The position numbers and the translations under genes are program-made. Source: DATDFB01 sp036522835 (GTDB lineage Bacteria > Acidobacteriota > Thermoanaerobaculia > Gp7-AA8). Taken from it: DNA of 6,776 bases. Positions 1-5,962 of this stretch are shown here, one piece after another; position 1 is the first letter of the stretch, and each line of letters begins with the position of its first letter. Where the stretch lies: the NCBI GenBank assembly GCA_036522835.1, contig DATDFB010000188.1:1-6776 (forward strand). The letters run 5' to 3'. The notes under the pieces are model-generated. The model saw nothing but the letters and a program-made list of their open reading frames with translations, was not told the DNA's origin and made no database searches.

Positions 1-360
1 CGGCAGGCATTGCGTGGCGGCGAGCCACTCGCGCCGTTCCCACTCGCAAGGGGAGAGGAGAACGGGGAAAAGGATCATGCCGTCGTCGCGGCGGCGGGCC
101 AGGAACGTCCGCATCTCGATGTTCGTGCAGTAGGCCGAATCGAGGAAGCTCTGGCTGACCAGCACCAGGGCGATGTCGGACTCGGCCAGGCGGCGCCGGA
201 TCTCGTCGTCCCACAGCGAGCCGGTCTCGATGCGCCGATCGCACCACAGCTCGACTCCGTCTTCCTGTTCCAATCCGCGGAGAAATCCGAACAGCGAGTC
301 CTGGGAGAGGTATTCGGAGTCGCGGTGGCTGTAACAGATGAAGATGCGAACAGGAGCCAT
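1..360 (-). CDS. TIR-domain protein, N-terminal part (runs off left edge)
   Basis: Reading the minus strand from the ATG at 360-358 gives 120 uninterrupted codons to base 1, so the C-terminal part is missing. The translation is a typical bacterial TIR domain (TIR_2 type). Residues 5-18 (RIFICYSHRDSEYL) are the first beta strand and box 1. Residues 37-54 (ELWCDRRIETGSLWDDEI) are box 2 and the BB-loop region. Residues 61-83 carry SDIALVLVSQSF, then YCTNIEM, where Glu82 sits at the usual place of the NADase glutamate. Residues 96-107 (ILFPVLLSPCEW) match the late core of the family. Bacterial TIR domains cleave NAD+ or make cyclic-ADP-ribose-type signals in anti-phage defence, or act in protein-protein signalling. 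Usually a second domain (NTPase, WD40, TPR or other) follows, and it cannot be seen here. The ATG at 360 is chosen because the domain begins at once; an in-frame GTG at 420 would add 20 non-domain residues. No good Shine-Dalgarno lies upstream, only an AGGG touching the ATG. The TIR call is firm; the biological role is open. Confidence 0.88.
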   Translation of the reverse strand, partial: MAPVRIFICYSHRDSEYLSQDSLFGFLRGLEQEDGVELWCDRRIETGSLWDDEIRRRLAESDIALVLVSQSFLDSAYCTNIEMRTFLARRRDDGMILFPVLLSPCEWERREWLAATQCLP

Positions 361-481
361 CCCTATGGGAGAGGCGCGACGATACCATTTCCCTACCCTT
401 ATTGAAAGAGTGCTCGTCACGTCGGGATCGGGAATGGGAAGGTCGAATATTTTCCCGGCCGCGCCCTGTTCCCCTCGCGTC
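361..481. other. divergent intergenic region between TIR gene and M13 peptidase gene
   Basis: This 121-base spacer separates two divergently read starts, so promoters for both should lie here. It contains an AT-rich patch (CGAATATTTT, 444-453) flanked by a weak inverted repeat, GGGAA (436-440) and TTCCC (452-456). A TTGAAA occurs at 402-407, but no -10 box stands at the right distance from it. I see no convincing sigma-70 promoter pair or operator, and neither start codon has a clear Shine-Dalgarno. The regulatory role is inferred from gene orientation alone. Confidence 0.4.
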
Positions 482-2536
482 ATGAAGAGATTTGCACTCC
501 TCCTTTCGCTGCTCACTCTCCTTTCCACCGCCGCACTGCGCGCCGCTGACGCGCCGACGGCGACGCAGACCGCGCAGCGCTACGGCAAATGGGGCGTCGA
601 CCTCGACGCCATGGACCGCAGCGTCAAGCCCGGCGACGACTTTTTCCGTTTCGTCAACGGCAAGTGGGCCTCCACCGCCCAGATCCCGGCCGACAAGACC
701 AGCCTCGGATCGTTCGCGCTCCTCCGCGACCTCTCCGAGGCGCGCGTGCACGAGATCCTGGAGCGCTGGGCCGCGGCCAAGAACCTCAAGCCCGGCAGCG
801 ACGAGGCCAAGGTCGCCGCGATCTACCGCTCGTTCATGGACGAGGCCACGATCGAGAAGCTCGACCGCAAGCCCATCCAGCCGTTCCTCGACGCCGTGGC
901 GAAGGCCAAGACGCTCGACGACGTCGCCCGCCTCATGGCCGACGCCCAAGGCGGCTTCGGCAGCTCATTCTTCCGCGCCGGCATCGGCGACGACCAGAAG
1001 AACCCCGACAAGAACACGCTCTACCTCTCGCAGGCCGGCTTGGGGCTCCCCGACCGCGAGTTCTACCTCCAGGACAAGTTCAAAGAGCAGCGCGAGCGCT
1101 ACCAGCAGTACGTCGCCGACATGCTGAAGCTCGCCGGCTGGCCCGAGCCGGAGAAGAACGCCGCCGACGTCGTGGCGCTCGAGACCAAGATCGCCGAGGC
1201 GCATTGGACGCGCGCCGAGGGCCGCAATCGCGACAAGACGTACAACCTGATGACCTTCGCCGAGCTCGAGAAAGACGCCGCCGGCTTCCCGTGGAGCGTT
1301 TACTTCAAGGAAGCGGGCCTCGACAAGGCCGGACGCGCCGTCGTCCGCCAGAACACCGCCTTCCCGAAGATCGCCAAGGTCTTCGCCGCCACGCCGGTCG
1401 ACACCTTGAAGGCGTGGGAAGCGTTCCACATCGTCGACGAGACCGCGCCGCTGCTGTCGAAGCGCTTCGCCGACGCGCAGTGGGAGTTCCGCTCGAAGTA
1501 CCTCAACGGAACGAAGGAGCAGCGCCCCCGCTGGAAGCGCGGCACGCAGGCCGCCGAGATCTCCATGGGCGAAGCGATCGGCCGCGCGTACGTGGCCGAG
1601 TACTTCCCGCCCGAGTCGAAGGCCAAGATGGAGTCGCTCGTCAGCGACCTCCGCACCGCGCTGAAGGCCCGCATCGAGAAGCTGGAGTGGATGAAGCCGG
1701 AGACGAAGGCGAAGGCGCTGGAGAAGCTGGCCAAGTTCAACGTCAAGATCGGCTATCCCTCGAAGTGGCGCGACTACTCGGCGCTCCAGGTGAAGGAGGG
1801 TGACGCCGTCGGCAACGCCCTGAGTTCCGCGAAGTTCCAGTGGGCGCGCGACCTGGCGGATCTCAACAAGCCGGTCGACAAGACCGAGTGGGGCATGACG
1901 CCGCAGACGGTCAACGCCTATTACAACTCGACCAAGAACGAGATCGTCTTCCCGGCCGCGATCCTGCAGCCCCCCTTCTTCGATCCGAAGGCCGATCCGG
2001 CCGTGAACTACGGCGCCATCGGCGGCGTGATCGGACACGAGATCACGCACGGCTTCGACGACCAGGGCCGCAAGTCCGACGGCAACGGCGTGCTGACGGA
2101 CTGGTGGGTCTCCGACGACGCCGCGAAGTTCGAGGCGCAGGCCACGAGGCTCGGCGCGCAGTACGAGGCGGTGAAGTTCCCGACGCTGCCCGGCATGCAC
2201 ATCACCGGACGTCTGACGATGGGCGAGAACATCGCCGACCTGGGCGGCATCCTGCTCGCGCTCGACGCCTACAAGGTGTCGCTCAAGGGCCAGCCCGCGC
2301 CGGAGCTCGACGGCTTCACCGGCCAGCAGCGCGTGTTCCTCGGCTGGGCCCAGGTGTGGCGCTCCGTCATGCGCGACGATGCCCTCCGTCAGCTCCTCAT
2401 GACCGACTCGCACTCCCCCGCCGCAGTCCGCGCCATCGCCCCGCTCCGCAACGTCGACGCCTGGTACGACGCGTTCGACGTGAAGGAGGGCGACGCGAAT
2501 TACGTGAAGCCCGAAGAGCGGGTCAGAATCTGGTAA
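482..2536 (+). CDS. secreted M13 family zinc metallopeptidase (neprilysin/PepO-like)
   Basis: This 684-residue protein is a complete M13 endopeptidase, which cleaves oligopeptides on the N-terminal side of hydrophobic residues using one zinc ion. Residues 1-21 form a signal peptide (MKRFALLLSLLTLLSTAALRA) with likely cleavage after Ala21, so it acts in the periplasm or outside the cell. GDDFFRFVNGKW (51-62) opens the N-terminal M13 domain. The catalytic domain has the substrate-binding NAYY at 478-481, HEITH at 519-523 (His519 and His523 bind zinc, Glu520 is the base), ENIADLGG at 582-589 (Glu582 third ligand, Asp586) and DSHSPAAVR at 642-650 (His644 and Arg650). The 63-residue spacing from His519 to Glu582 and 41-residue spacing from Asn478 to His519 equal those of human neprilysin. 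The C-terminus ends VRIW as in many bacterial members. An in-frame ATG at 338 is rejected because it lies inside the TIR gene and would bury the signal peptide. No clear Shine-Dalgarno precedes 482. A terminator follows directly, so the gene is probably monocistronic. The substrate is unknown. Confidence 0.95.
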   Translation: MKRFALLLSLLTLLSTAALRAADAPTATQTAQRYGKWGVDLDAMDRSVKPGDDFFRFVNGKWASTAQIPADKTSLGSFALLRDLSEARVHEILERWAAAKNLKPGSDEAKVAAIYRSFMDEATIEKLDRKPIQPFLDAVAKAKTLDDVARLMADAQGGFGSSFFRAGIGDDQKNPDKNTLYLSQAGLGLPDREFYLQDKFKEQRERYQQYVADMLKLAGWPEPEKNAADVVALETKIAEAHWTRAEGRNRDKTYNLMTFAELEKDAAGFPWSVYFKEAGLDKAGRAVVRQNTAFPKIAKVFAATPVDTLKAWEAFHIVDETAPLLSKRFADAQWEFRSKYLNGTKEQRPRWKRGTQAAEISMGEAIGRAYVAEYFPPESKAKMESLVSDLRTALKARIEKLEWMKPETKAKALEKLAKFNVKIGYPSKWRDYSALQVKEGDAVGNALSSAKFQWARDLADLNKPVDKTEWGMTPQTVNAYYNSTKNEIVFPAAILQPPFFDPKADPAVNYGAIGGVIGHEITHGFDDQGRKSDGNGVLTDWWVSDDAAKFEAQATRLGAQYEAVKFPTLPGMHITGRLTMGENIADLGGILLALDAYKVSLKGQPAPELDGFTGQQRVFLGWAQVWRSVMRDDALRQLLMTDSHSPAAVRAIAPLRNVDAWYDAFDVKEGDANYVKPEERVRIW

Positions 2537-2547
2537 GCGAATGATCG

Positions 2548-2579
2548 AAACGGCCGCCCTCGGGCGGCCGTTTTGTTTT
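2548..2579 (+). terminator. intrinsic terminator after the M13 peptidase gene
   Basis: A perfect inverted repeat pairs AAACGGCCGCC (2548-2558) with GGCGGCCGTTT (2563-2573) around a CTCG tetraloop, followed by a T-rich tail (TTTTGTTTT, 2571-2579). It starts 11 bases after the peptidase stop codon. This is a textbook Rho-independent terminator for the peptidase transcript. The tail touches the ribosome binding site of the next gene. Confidence 0.92.
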
Positions 2580-2585
2580 GGAGGA
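2580..2585 (+). promoter_or_regulatory. ribosome binding site that fixes the start at 2594
   Basis: GGAGGA is a near-perfect Shine-Dalgarno, with 8 bases between it and the ATG at 2594. It rules out an in-frame ATG at 2573, which lies in the terminator tail. It is the strongest such site in the window. Confidence 0.85.
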
Positions 2586-2593
2586 ACATCTCG

Positions 2594-2899
2594 ATGAGCG
2601 ACGCATCCGAGCCCCTCTACATCGGCGTCGGCGGTTACGCCGTGGCCATCGATCGCGCCACCGGCACCGAGCTTTGGCGGACGAAGCTCAAGGGATCGAG
2701 CTTCGTGACCGTCTACTCCGACCGCGGCGGCCTTTTCGCCGGCGCGAAGGGTGAGCTCTTCTGCCTCGACCGCACCACCGGCAGCATCCTCTGGCACAAC
2801 GGCCTGAGCGGCCTCGGAATGAACGTCATCACGTTCAGCGGCAGCGCCGCGAGCGGCACGACCGCGGTGTTTGCGGAAATCGCCGCCAGCAAGCAGTAG
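2594..2899 (+). CDS. small PQQ-like beta-propeller repeat protein
   Basis: This 101-residue protein contains two copies of the PQQ/BamB-type propeller repeat. The first is at residues 8-32 (YIGVGGYAVAIDRATG, then TELWRTKL). The second is at residues 47-71 (LFAGAKGELFCLDRTTG, then SILWHNGL). Both show the strand-turn pattern A/CxD-R-x-TG-x-x-LW that caps each blade. A full propeller needs six to eight blades, so this chain must oligomerise, bind another propeller, or fold differently. There is no signal peptide or membrane segment, so it is probably cytoplasmic. Residues 72-101 are Gly/Ala/Ser-rich with no recognisable domain. The ATG at 2594 is set by the GGAGGA at 2580. The stop is 45 bases before the lipase maturation factor gene, on the same strand. 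It could be a remnant of a longer propeller protein, but the intact reading frame and strong ribosome site argue for a real small gene. PQQ binding itself is not implied. Confidence 0.8.
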   Translation: MSDASEPLYIGVGGYAVAIDRATGTELWRTKLKGSSFVTVYSDRGGLFAGAKGELFCLDRTTGSILWHNGLSGLGMNVITFSGSAASGTTAVFAEIAASKQ

Positions 2900-2944
2900 C
2901 GGCAGGAGCCGCAGCGGGGTGAGCGTCTTGCACGCTCCCTCGCC

Positions 2945-4321
2945 ATGCCCTGGTTCGACGGCCTCTGGCTCGTCCGCCTCCTGTTCCTCCGCGGCATCGC
3001 GGCCATCTACCTCATCGCCTTCCTCTCCGCGCTCAATCAATTTCCCGCCCTCCTGGGCGAGCGCGGGCTCCTGCCGGTGCGCGACTTCCTCGACGTCGTC
3101 CGCTTCCGCGATGCGCCGTCGCTCTTCCACTGGCGCTACTCCGACCGCCTGCTCCGCGCCGTCGCGTGGGCCGGCATCGCCCTCTCCGCGATCACGCTCG
3201 CCGGCGTCACCGACAAAGCGCCGTGGCCGCTCTTCCTCGCCATCTGGCTGGTCCTGTGGGCGCTCTACCTCTCCATCGTCAACGTCGGCCAGACCTTCTA
3301 CGCCTTCGGGTGGGAGTCGATGCTCTGCGAGGCCGGCTTCTTCGCCGCCTTCCTCGGGCCTGCGCACCTCGAGCCGCCCGTTCTCGTCATCGTCCTCCTC
3401 CGCTGGATGCTCTTCCGCGTCGAGCTCGGCGCGGGCCTCATCAAACTGCGCCACGATCCCTGTTGGCGCGACCTCACCTGCCTCTACTACCACTACGAGA
3501 CCCAGCCGCTCCCGAACCCGCTCAGCCGCCTCTTCCACCGCTTCCCGAAGCCGCTGCACCGCTGGAGCGTCGCCTTCAGCCACTTCGTGCAGATCGCCGC
3601 GCCGTTCGGCCTCTTCGCGCCGCAGCCCATCGCGTCGGTCGCCGCGGCGCTGGCGATCGCGCAGCAATTGATGCTCATCGTCAGCGGCAACTACGCCTGG
3701 CTGAACTGGCTCACCGTCGTCCTCGGCGTGACCGGCTTCAGCGACGCGATCCTTCACGTGCATACGCCGGCGACCGCGCCGCGCCCGATGGCCTTCGACA
3801 TCGTCCTCTACGCCGTCGCCGCGCTCACCGCCGTCCTCAGCATCCGCCCCGCCCTCAACTTCTTCTCGCCCCACCAAGCCATGAACTACTGCTGGAACCG
3901 ATTCCACCTCGTCTGCGCCTACGGCGCGTTCGGCAGCATTACCAAGGAGCGCTTCGAAGTCGTGCTCGAAGGGAGCAGCGACGGCGTCGAATGGAAGGAG
4001 TACGGCTTCCGCGCCAAGCCGGGCGATCCGGCGCGGCGGCCGCCGCAGGTCGCGCCGTACCACCTCCGCCTCGACTGGCTGATGTGGTTCCTCCCCTTCT
4101 CCGCGCACGTGCCGGGCTACGAGCGCTGGTTCATCCGCCTCGTGCAGCGGCTCCTCGAGGGCGACGCGCAAACGCTCGCCCTCCTGCGCCACAACCCTTT
4201 CCCCGGCGCGCCGCCGAAGTACGTCCGCGCCGGCTACTACCTCTATCGCTTCGGCGAGAACGAGTGGTGGACGCGTACGCGCGTCGGCGACTACCTGCCG
4301 ATCATGGCTCGCTCTGTGTAA
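2945..4321 (+). CDS. lipase maturation factor (LMF) family membrane protein
   Basis: This 458-residue protein is a bacterial member of the LMF family. Vertebrate LMF1 is an endoplasmic reticulum membrane protein needed to fold and dimerise lipoprotein, hepatic and endothelial lipases; the role of bacterial homologues is not established. The N-terminal two thirds hold about seven or eight hydrophobic segments (roughly 12-30, 72-88, 94-115, 129-158, 208-226, 228-247, 251-271 and 283-300). Family blocks are FYAFGWESMLCEAGFF (118-133), RVELGAGLIKLRHDPCW (158-174) with YYHYETQPLPNPLS (181-194), FEVVLEGS (337-344) and, near the end, HNPFPGAPPKYVRAGYYLYRF (416-436) with WWTR (441-444). The tail after residue 310 is the soluble LMF C-terminal domain. 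Length is near that of other bacterial members. The ATG at 2945 is the first start after the previous stop, which lies in the same frame; no clear Shine-Dalgarno is seen. No lipase gene is in the window. It is unrelated to the Pseudomonas Lif foldase. Confidence 0.88.
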   Translation: MPWFDGLWLVRLLFLRGIAAIYLIAFLSALNQFPALLGERGLLPVRDFLDVVRFRDAPSLFHWRYSDRLLRAVAWAGIALSAITLAGVTDKAPWPLFLAIWLVLWALYLSIVNVGQTFYAFGWESMLCEAGFFAAFLGPAHLEPPVLVIVLLRWMLFRVELGAGLIKLRHDPCWRDLTCLYYHYETQPLPNPLSRLFHRFPKPLHRWSVAFSHFVQIAAPFGLFAPQPIASVAAALAIAQQLMLIVSGNYAWLNWLTVVLGVTGFSDAILHVHTPATAPRPMAFDIVLYAVAALTAVLSIRPALNFFSPHQAMNYCWNRFHLVCAYGAFGSITKERFEVVLEGSSDGVEWKEYGFRAKPGDPARRPPQVAPYHLRLDWLMWFLPFSAHVPGYERWFIRLVQRLLEGDAQTLALLRHNPFPGAPPKYVRAGYYLYRFGENEWWTRTRVGDYLPIMARSV

Positions 4322-4327
4322 CGACGG

Positions 4328-4414
4328 CAGGGGACAGGTCACAGGGAACAGGGCACAGGTGGTGTTCTCGCGATGCCATCCACCTGTGCCCTGTCCCCTG
4401 TGCTCCGTCCCCTG
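4328..4414. repeat. inverted repeat built of 7-base tandem units (long hairpin)
   Basis: Left arm 4328-4362 and right arm 4380-4414 are 35 bases each and match as reverse complements at 31 of 35 positions, around a 17-base loop (4363-4379). One of the four mismatches would be a G-U pair in RNA. Each arm is a run of 7-base units. In the left arm ACAGG cores start at 4334, 4341, 4348 and 4355, preceded by a variant GCAGGGG at 4327. In the right arm CCTGT cores start at 4383, 4390 and 4397, followed by the variants TCCGT at 4404 and CCTGA at 4411. The element begins 6 bases after the LMF stop and ends 3 bases before the MFS ATG, filling nearly the whole gap. There is no T-tract after the right arm, so it is not a standard terminator. 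It looks like a dispersed intergenic repeat, though dispersal cannot be judged from one copy. Confidence 0.85.
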
Positions 4415-4417
4415 AGA

Positions 4418-5962
4418 ATGAACGTCTTCCGCAAATGGGGCGAGCTGATGGTCCTCTCGCTGGCCCTGGCCATCATCATCATCGACTCCACGCTGCTCAA
4501 CGTCTCGCTCTCGACGCTGATCCGCGACCTCGACACGACGCTCCAGAAACTGCAGTGGGTGATCTCCGCGTACTCGCTCATCCTGGCCGCGCTGACCGTC
4601 ACGGGCGGGAGGATGGGCGATCTCTTTGGCCGAAAGCGGATGTTCATGACCGGCGCGGTCGTCTTCGTCGTCGGCGCGGTGATCGCCTCCGTCAGCCGCT
4701 CCTTCGGCGTCCTTCTCCTCGGCGAGTCGATCATCGAAGGCATCGGCGCCGCGCTGATGATGCCGTCGACCGCGGCGCTCCTCGTGGCGAAATACCGCGG
4801 CCACGACCGCGCCGTCGCCTTCGGGATCTGGGGCAGCGTCGCCGCCGCCGCGTCGGCCATCGGCCCAGTCCTCGGCGGCTTCCTCACGACGCACTACAGT
4901 TGGCGCTGGGGCTTCCGCATCAACGTCGCCGTCGTGGCCGTGCTCCTCGTCGGCTCGCGCCTCATCGACGACGCCCACGACGAGCGCGAAAAAAAGATCG
5001 ACTGGCTCGGCGTCCTCCTCTCGTCGCTCGGCCTCTTCCTGGTCGTCTTCGGCATCATCGAGTCGGAGAGCTACGGCTGGCTGCGCGCGCACGAGCCCTT
5101 CCCGCTCTGGCAGCCCGGCCCGTTCTCCATCGCGCCGGTCGCGCTGCTCGCCGGCGTCGCCGTCGTGGCCGTCTTCTGCGTCTGGGAATGGCGGATGGAG
5201 GCGCGCGGCGGCACGCCCATCGTCTCCATGCACCTCTTCCGTAATTCCGAGTTCGTGGCCGGCGCCGGCGTGATCGGGGTGCTGATGCTCGCGCAGAACG
5301 GCGTCATCTTCTCGCTCCCCGTTTTCCTGCAGTCGGTCAAGCGCCTCGACGCGCTGCACACCGGCCTCACGCTCTTTCCGATGTCGCTCATGCTCCTCAT
5401 CGTCTCGCCGCTGGCGGCGAAGTTCAGCAAGCGCATCGCCCACAAGCGCCTCGTGCAGACCGGGCTCGCCCTCAACGCCATCGCCATCGTCGCGCTGCGC
5501 TTCACCTTGGACCGGCCCACTCCGGCGCTGGCACTCTACGGAGTCGGACTCGGATTGGTGCTCTCGCAGATCACCAACCTCGCCCTCTCCGCCGTGCCGG
5601 TGCGCGATGCCGGCGAAGCATCCGGCGTCATCAATACCTTCCGCCAGATCGGCATCAGCCTCGGCACGGCCACGATCGGCGCGGTGCTGATCTCGACGAT
5701 CGTCGTCCGCCTCGGCGCCGCCGTCCCGCCGCAATCGAAGCCGGCGGTGGCGAAGATCCTGAACGCCAACGCCGCGGAGCTGGCGTTCGGCGAGAGCGGC
5801 GCGATCCGGAAGCTGCCGCCGTCGATTGCGACGCTGCGCGGCCCGGCGACGACGGCGGGCATCCAGCGCGCCCTCCTCTGGTGCGCGCTCTTCGCGCTCC
5901 TCGGACTCGGCGTCTCGACGTTCCTTCCGCTGCGGCCCCAAGGAGATAATCGCGGGTCATGA
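4418..5962 (+). CDS. MFS multidrug-type transporter, DHA2 (EmrB/QacA-like) family
   Basis: This 514-residue inner-membrane protein has the 14-segment layout of DHA2 drug:proton antiporters, which export drugs or small metabolites using the proton gradient. Family motifs are visible. IDSTLLNVSL (22-31) is motif D1 in TM1. GRMGDLFGRKR (64-74) is motif A, with Asp68. GPVLGGF (149-155) is motif C in TM5. PVFLQSVKRL (301-310) and GEASGVINTFRQIG (399-412) are typical of the C-terminal half. A hydrophilic stretch at about 433-480 precedes the last membrane segment (about 483-504). The ATG at 4418 gives a normal short basic N-terminus before TM1, but lacks a Shine-Dalgarno because the repeat's C/T-rich right arm ends at 4414. 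An in-frame ATG at 4448 is preceded by GGGGCGAG (4437-4444) and is a possible alternative start. The upstream in-frame ATG at 4373 lies in the repeat loop and is rejected. The stop overlaps the next start in an ATGA. The substrate cannot be told. Confidence 0.93.
   Translation: MNVFRKWGELMVLSLALAIIIIDSTLLNVSLSTLIRDLDTTLQKLQWVISAYSLILAALTVTGGRMGDLFGRKRMFMTGAVVFVVGAVIASVSRSFGVLLLGESIIEGIGAALMMPSTAALLVAKYRGHDRAVAFGIWGSVAAAASAIGPVLGGFLTTHYSWRWGFRINVAVVAVLLVGSRLIDDAHDEREKKIDWLGVLLSSLGLFLVVFGIIESESYGWLRAHEPFPLWQPGPFSIAPVALLAGVAVVAVFCVWEWRMEARGGTPIVSMHLFRNSEFVAGAGVIGVLMLAQNGVIFSLPVFLQSVKRLDALHTGLTLFPMSLMLLIVSPLAAKFSKRIAHKRLVQTGLALNAIAIVALRFTLDRPTPALALYGVGLGLVLSQITNLALSAVPVRDAGEASGVINTFRQIGISLGTATIGAVLISTIVVRLGAAVPPQSKPAVAKILNANAAELAFGESGAIRKLPPSIATLRGPATTAGIQRALLWCALFALLGLGVSTFLPLRPQGDNRGS

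Noticed and set aside
10..405. A 131-codon plus-strand frame at the left edge.
   Set aside because: It is antisense to the TIR gene, whose minus-strand translation matches a known domain from its first residues; the plus-strand product matches nothing.
338..481. Extended start of the M13 peptidase at the ATG at 338.
   Set aside because: It would overlap the TIR gene start and place 48 extra residues before a clear signal peptide that begins at 482.
4328..4414. The inverted repeat as a Rho-independent terminator for the LMF gene.
   Set aside because: The stem is long and imperfect, the loop is 17 bases, and no T-tract follows the right arm.
4328..4414. The heptad arrays as a CRISPR array.
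   Set aside because: Units are 7 bases with no spacers, and the two arms point in opposite directions.
4373..4417. Extended start of the MFS gene at the ATG at 4373.
   Set aside because: This ATG lies in the loop of the inverted repeat and would translate the right arm; no Shine-Dalgarno or family conservation supports it.
3166..5244. A 692-codon plus-strand frame overlapping the LMF and MFS genes.
   Set aside because: The product is Arg/Pro/Ala-rich low-complexity sequence with no domain, in another frame of two genes that show clear family motifs.
965..5941. A 1658-codon open frame on the minus strand spanning the peptidase, mini-propeller, LMF and MFS genes.
   Set aside because: It is a shadow: the codons of four well-identified plus-strand genes, read in the antisense frame, rarely give stops in GC-rich DNA. 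It also runs through the intergenic terminator and the heptad repeat, and its composition (Arg/Glu/Asp/Ala/Gly-rich, no domain) is that of antisense translation.
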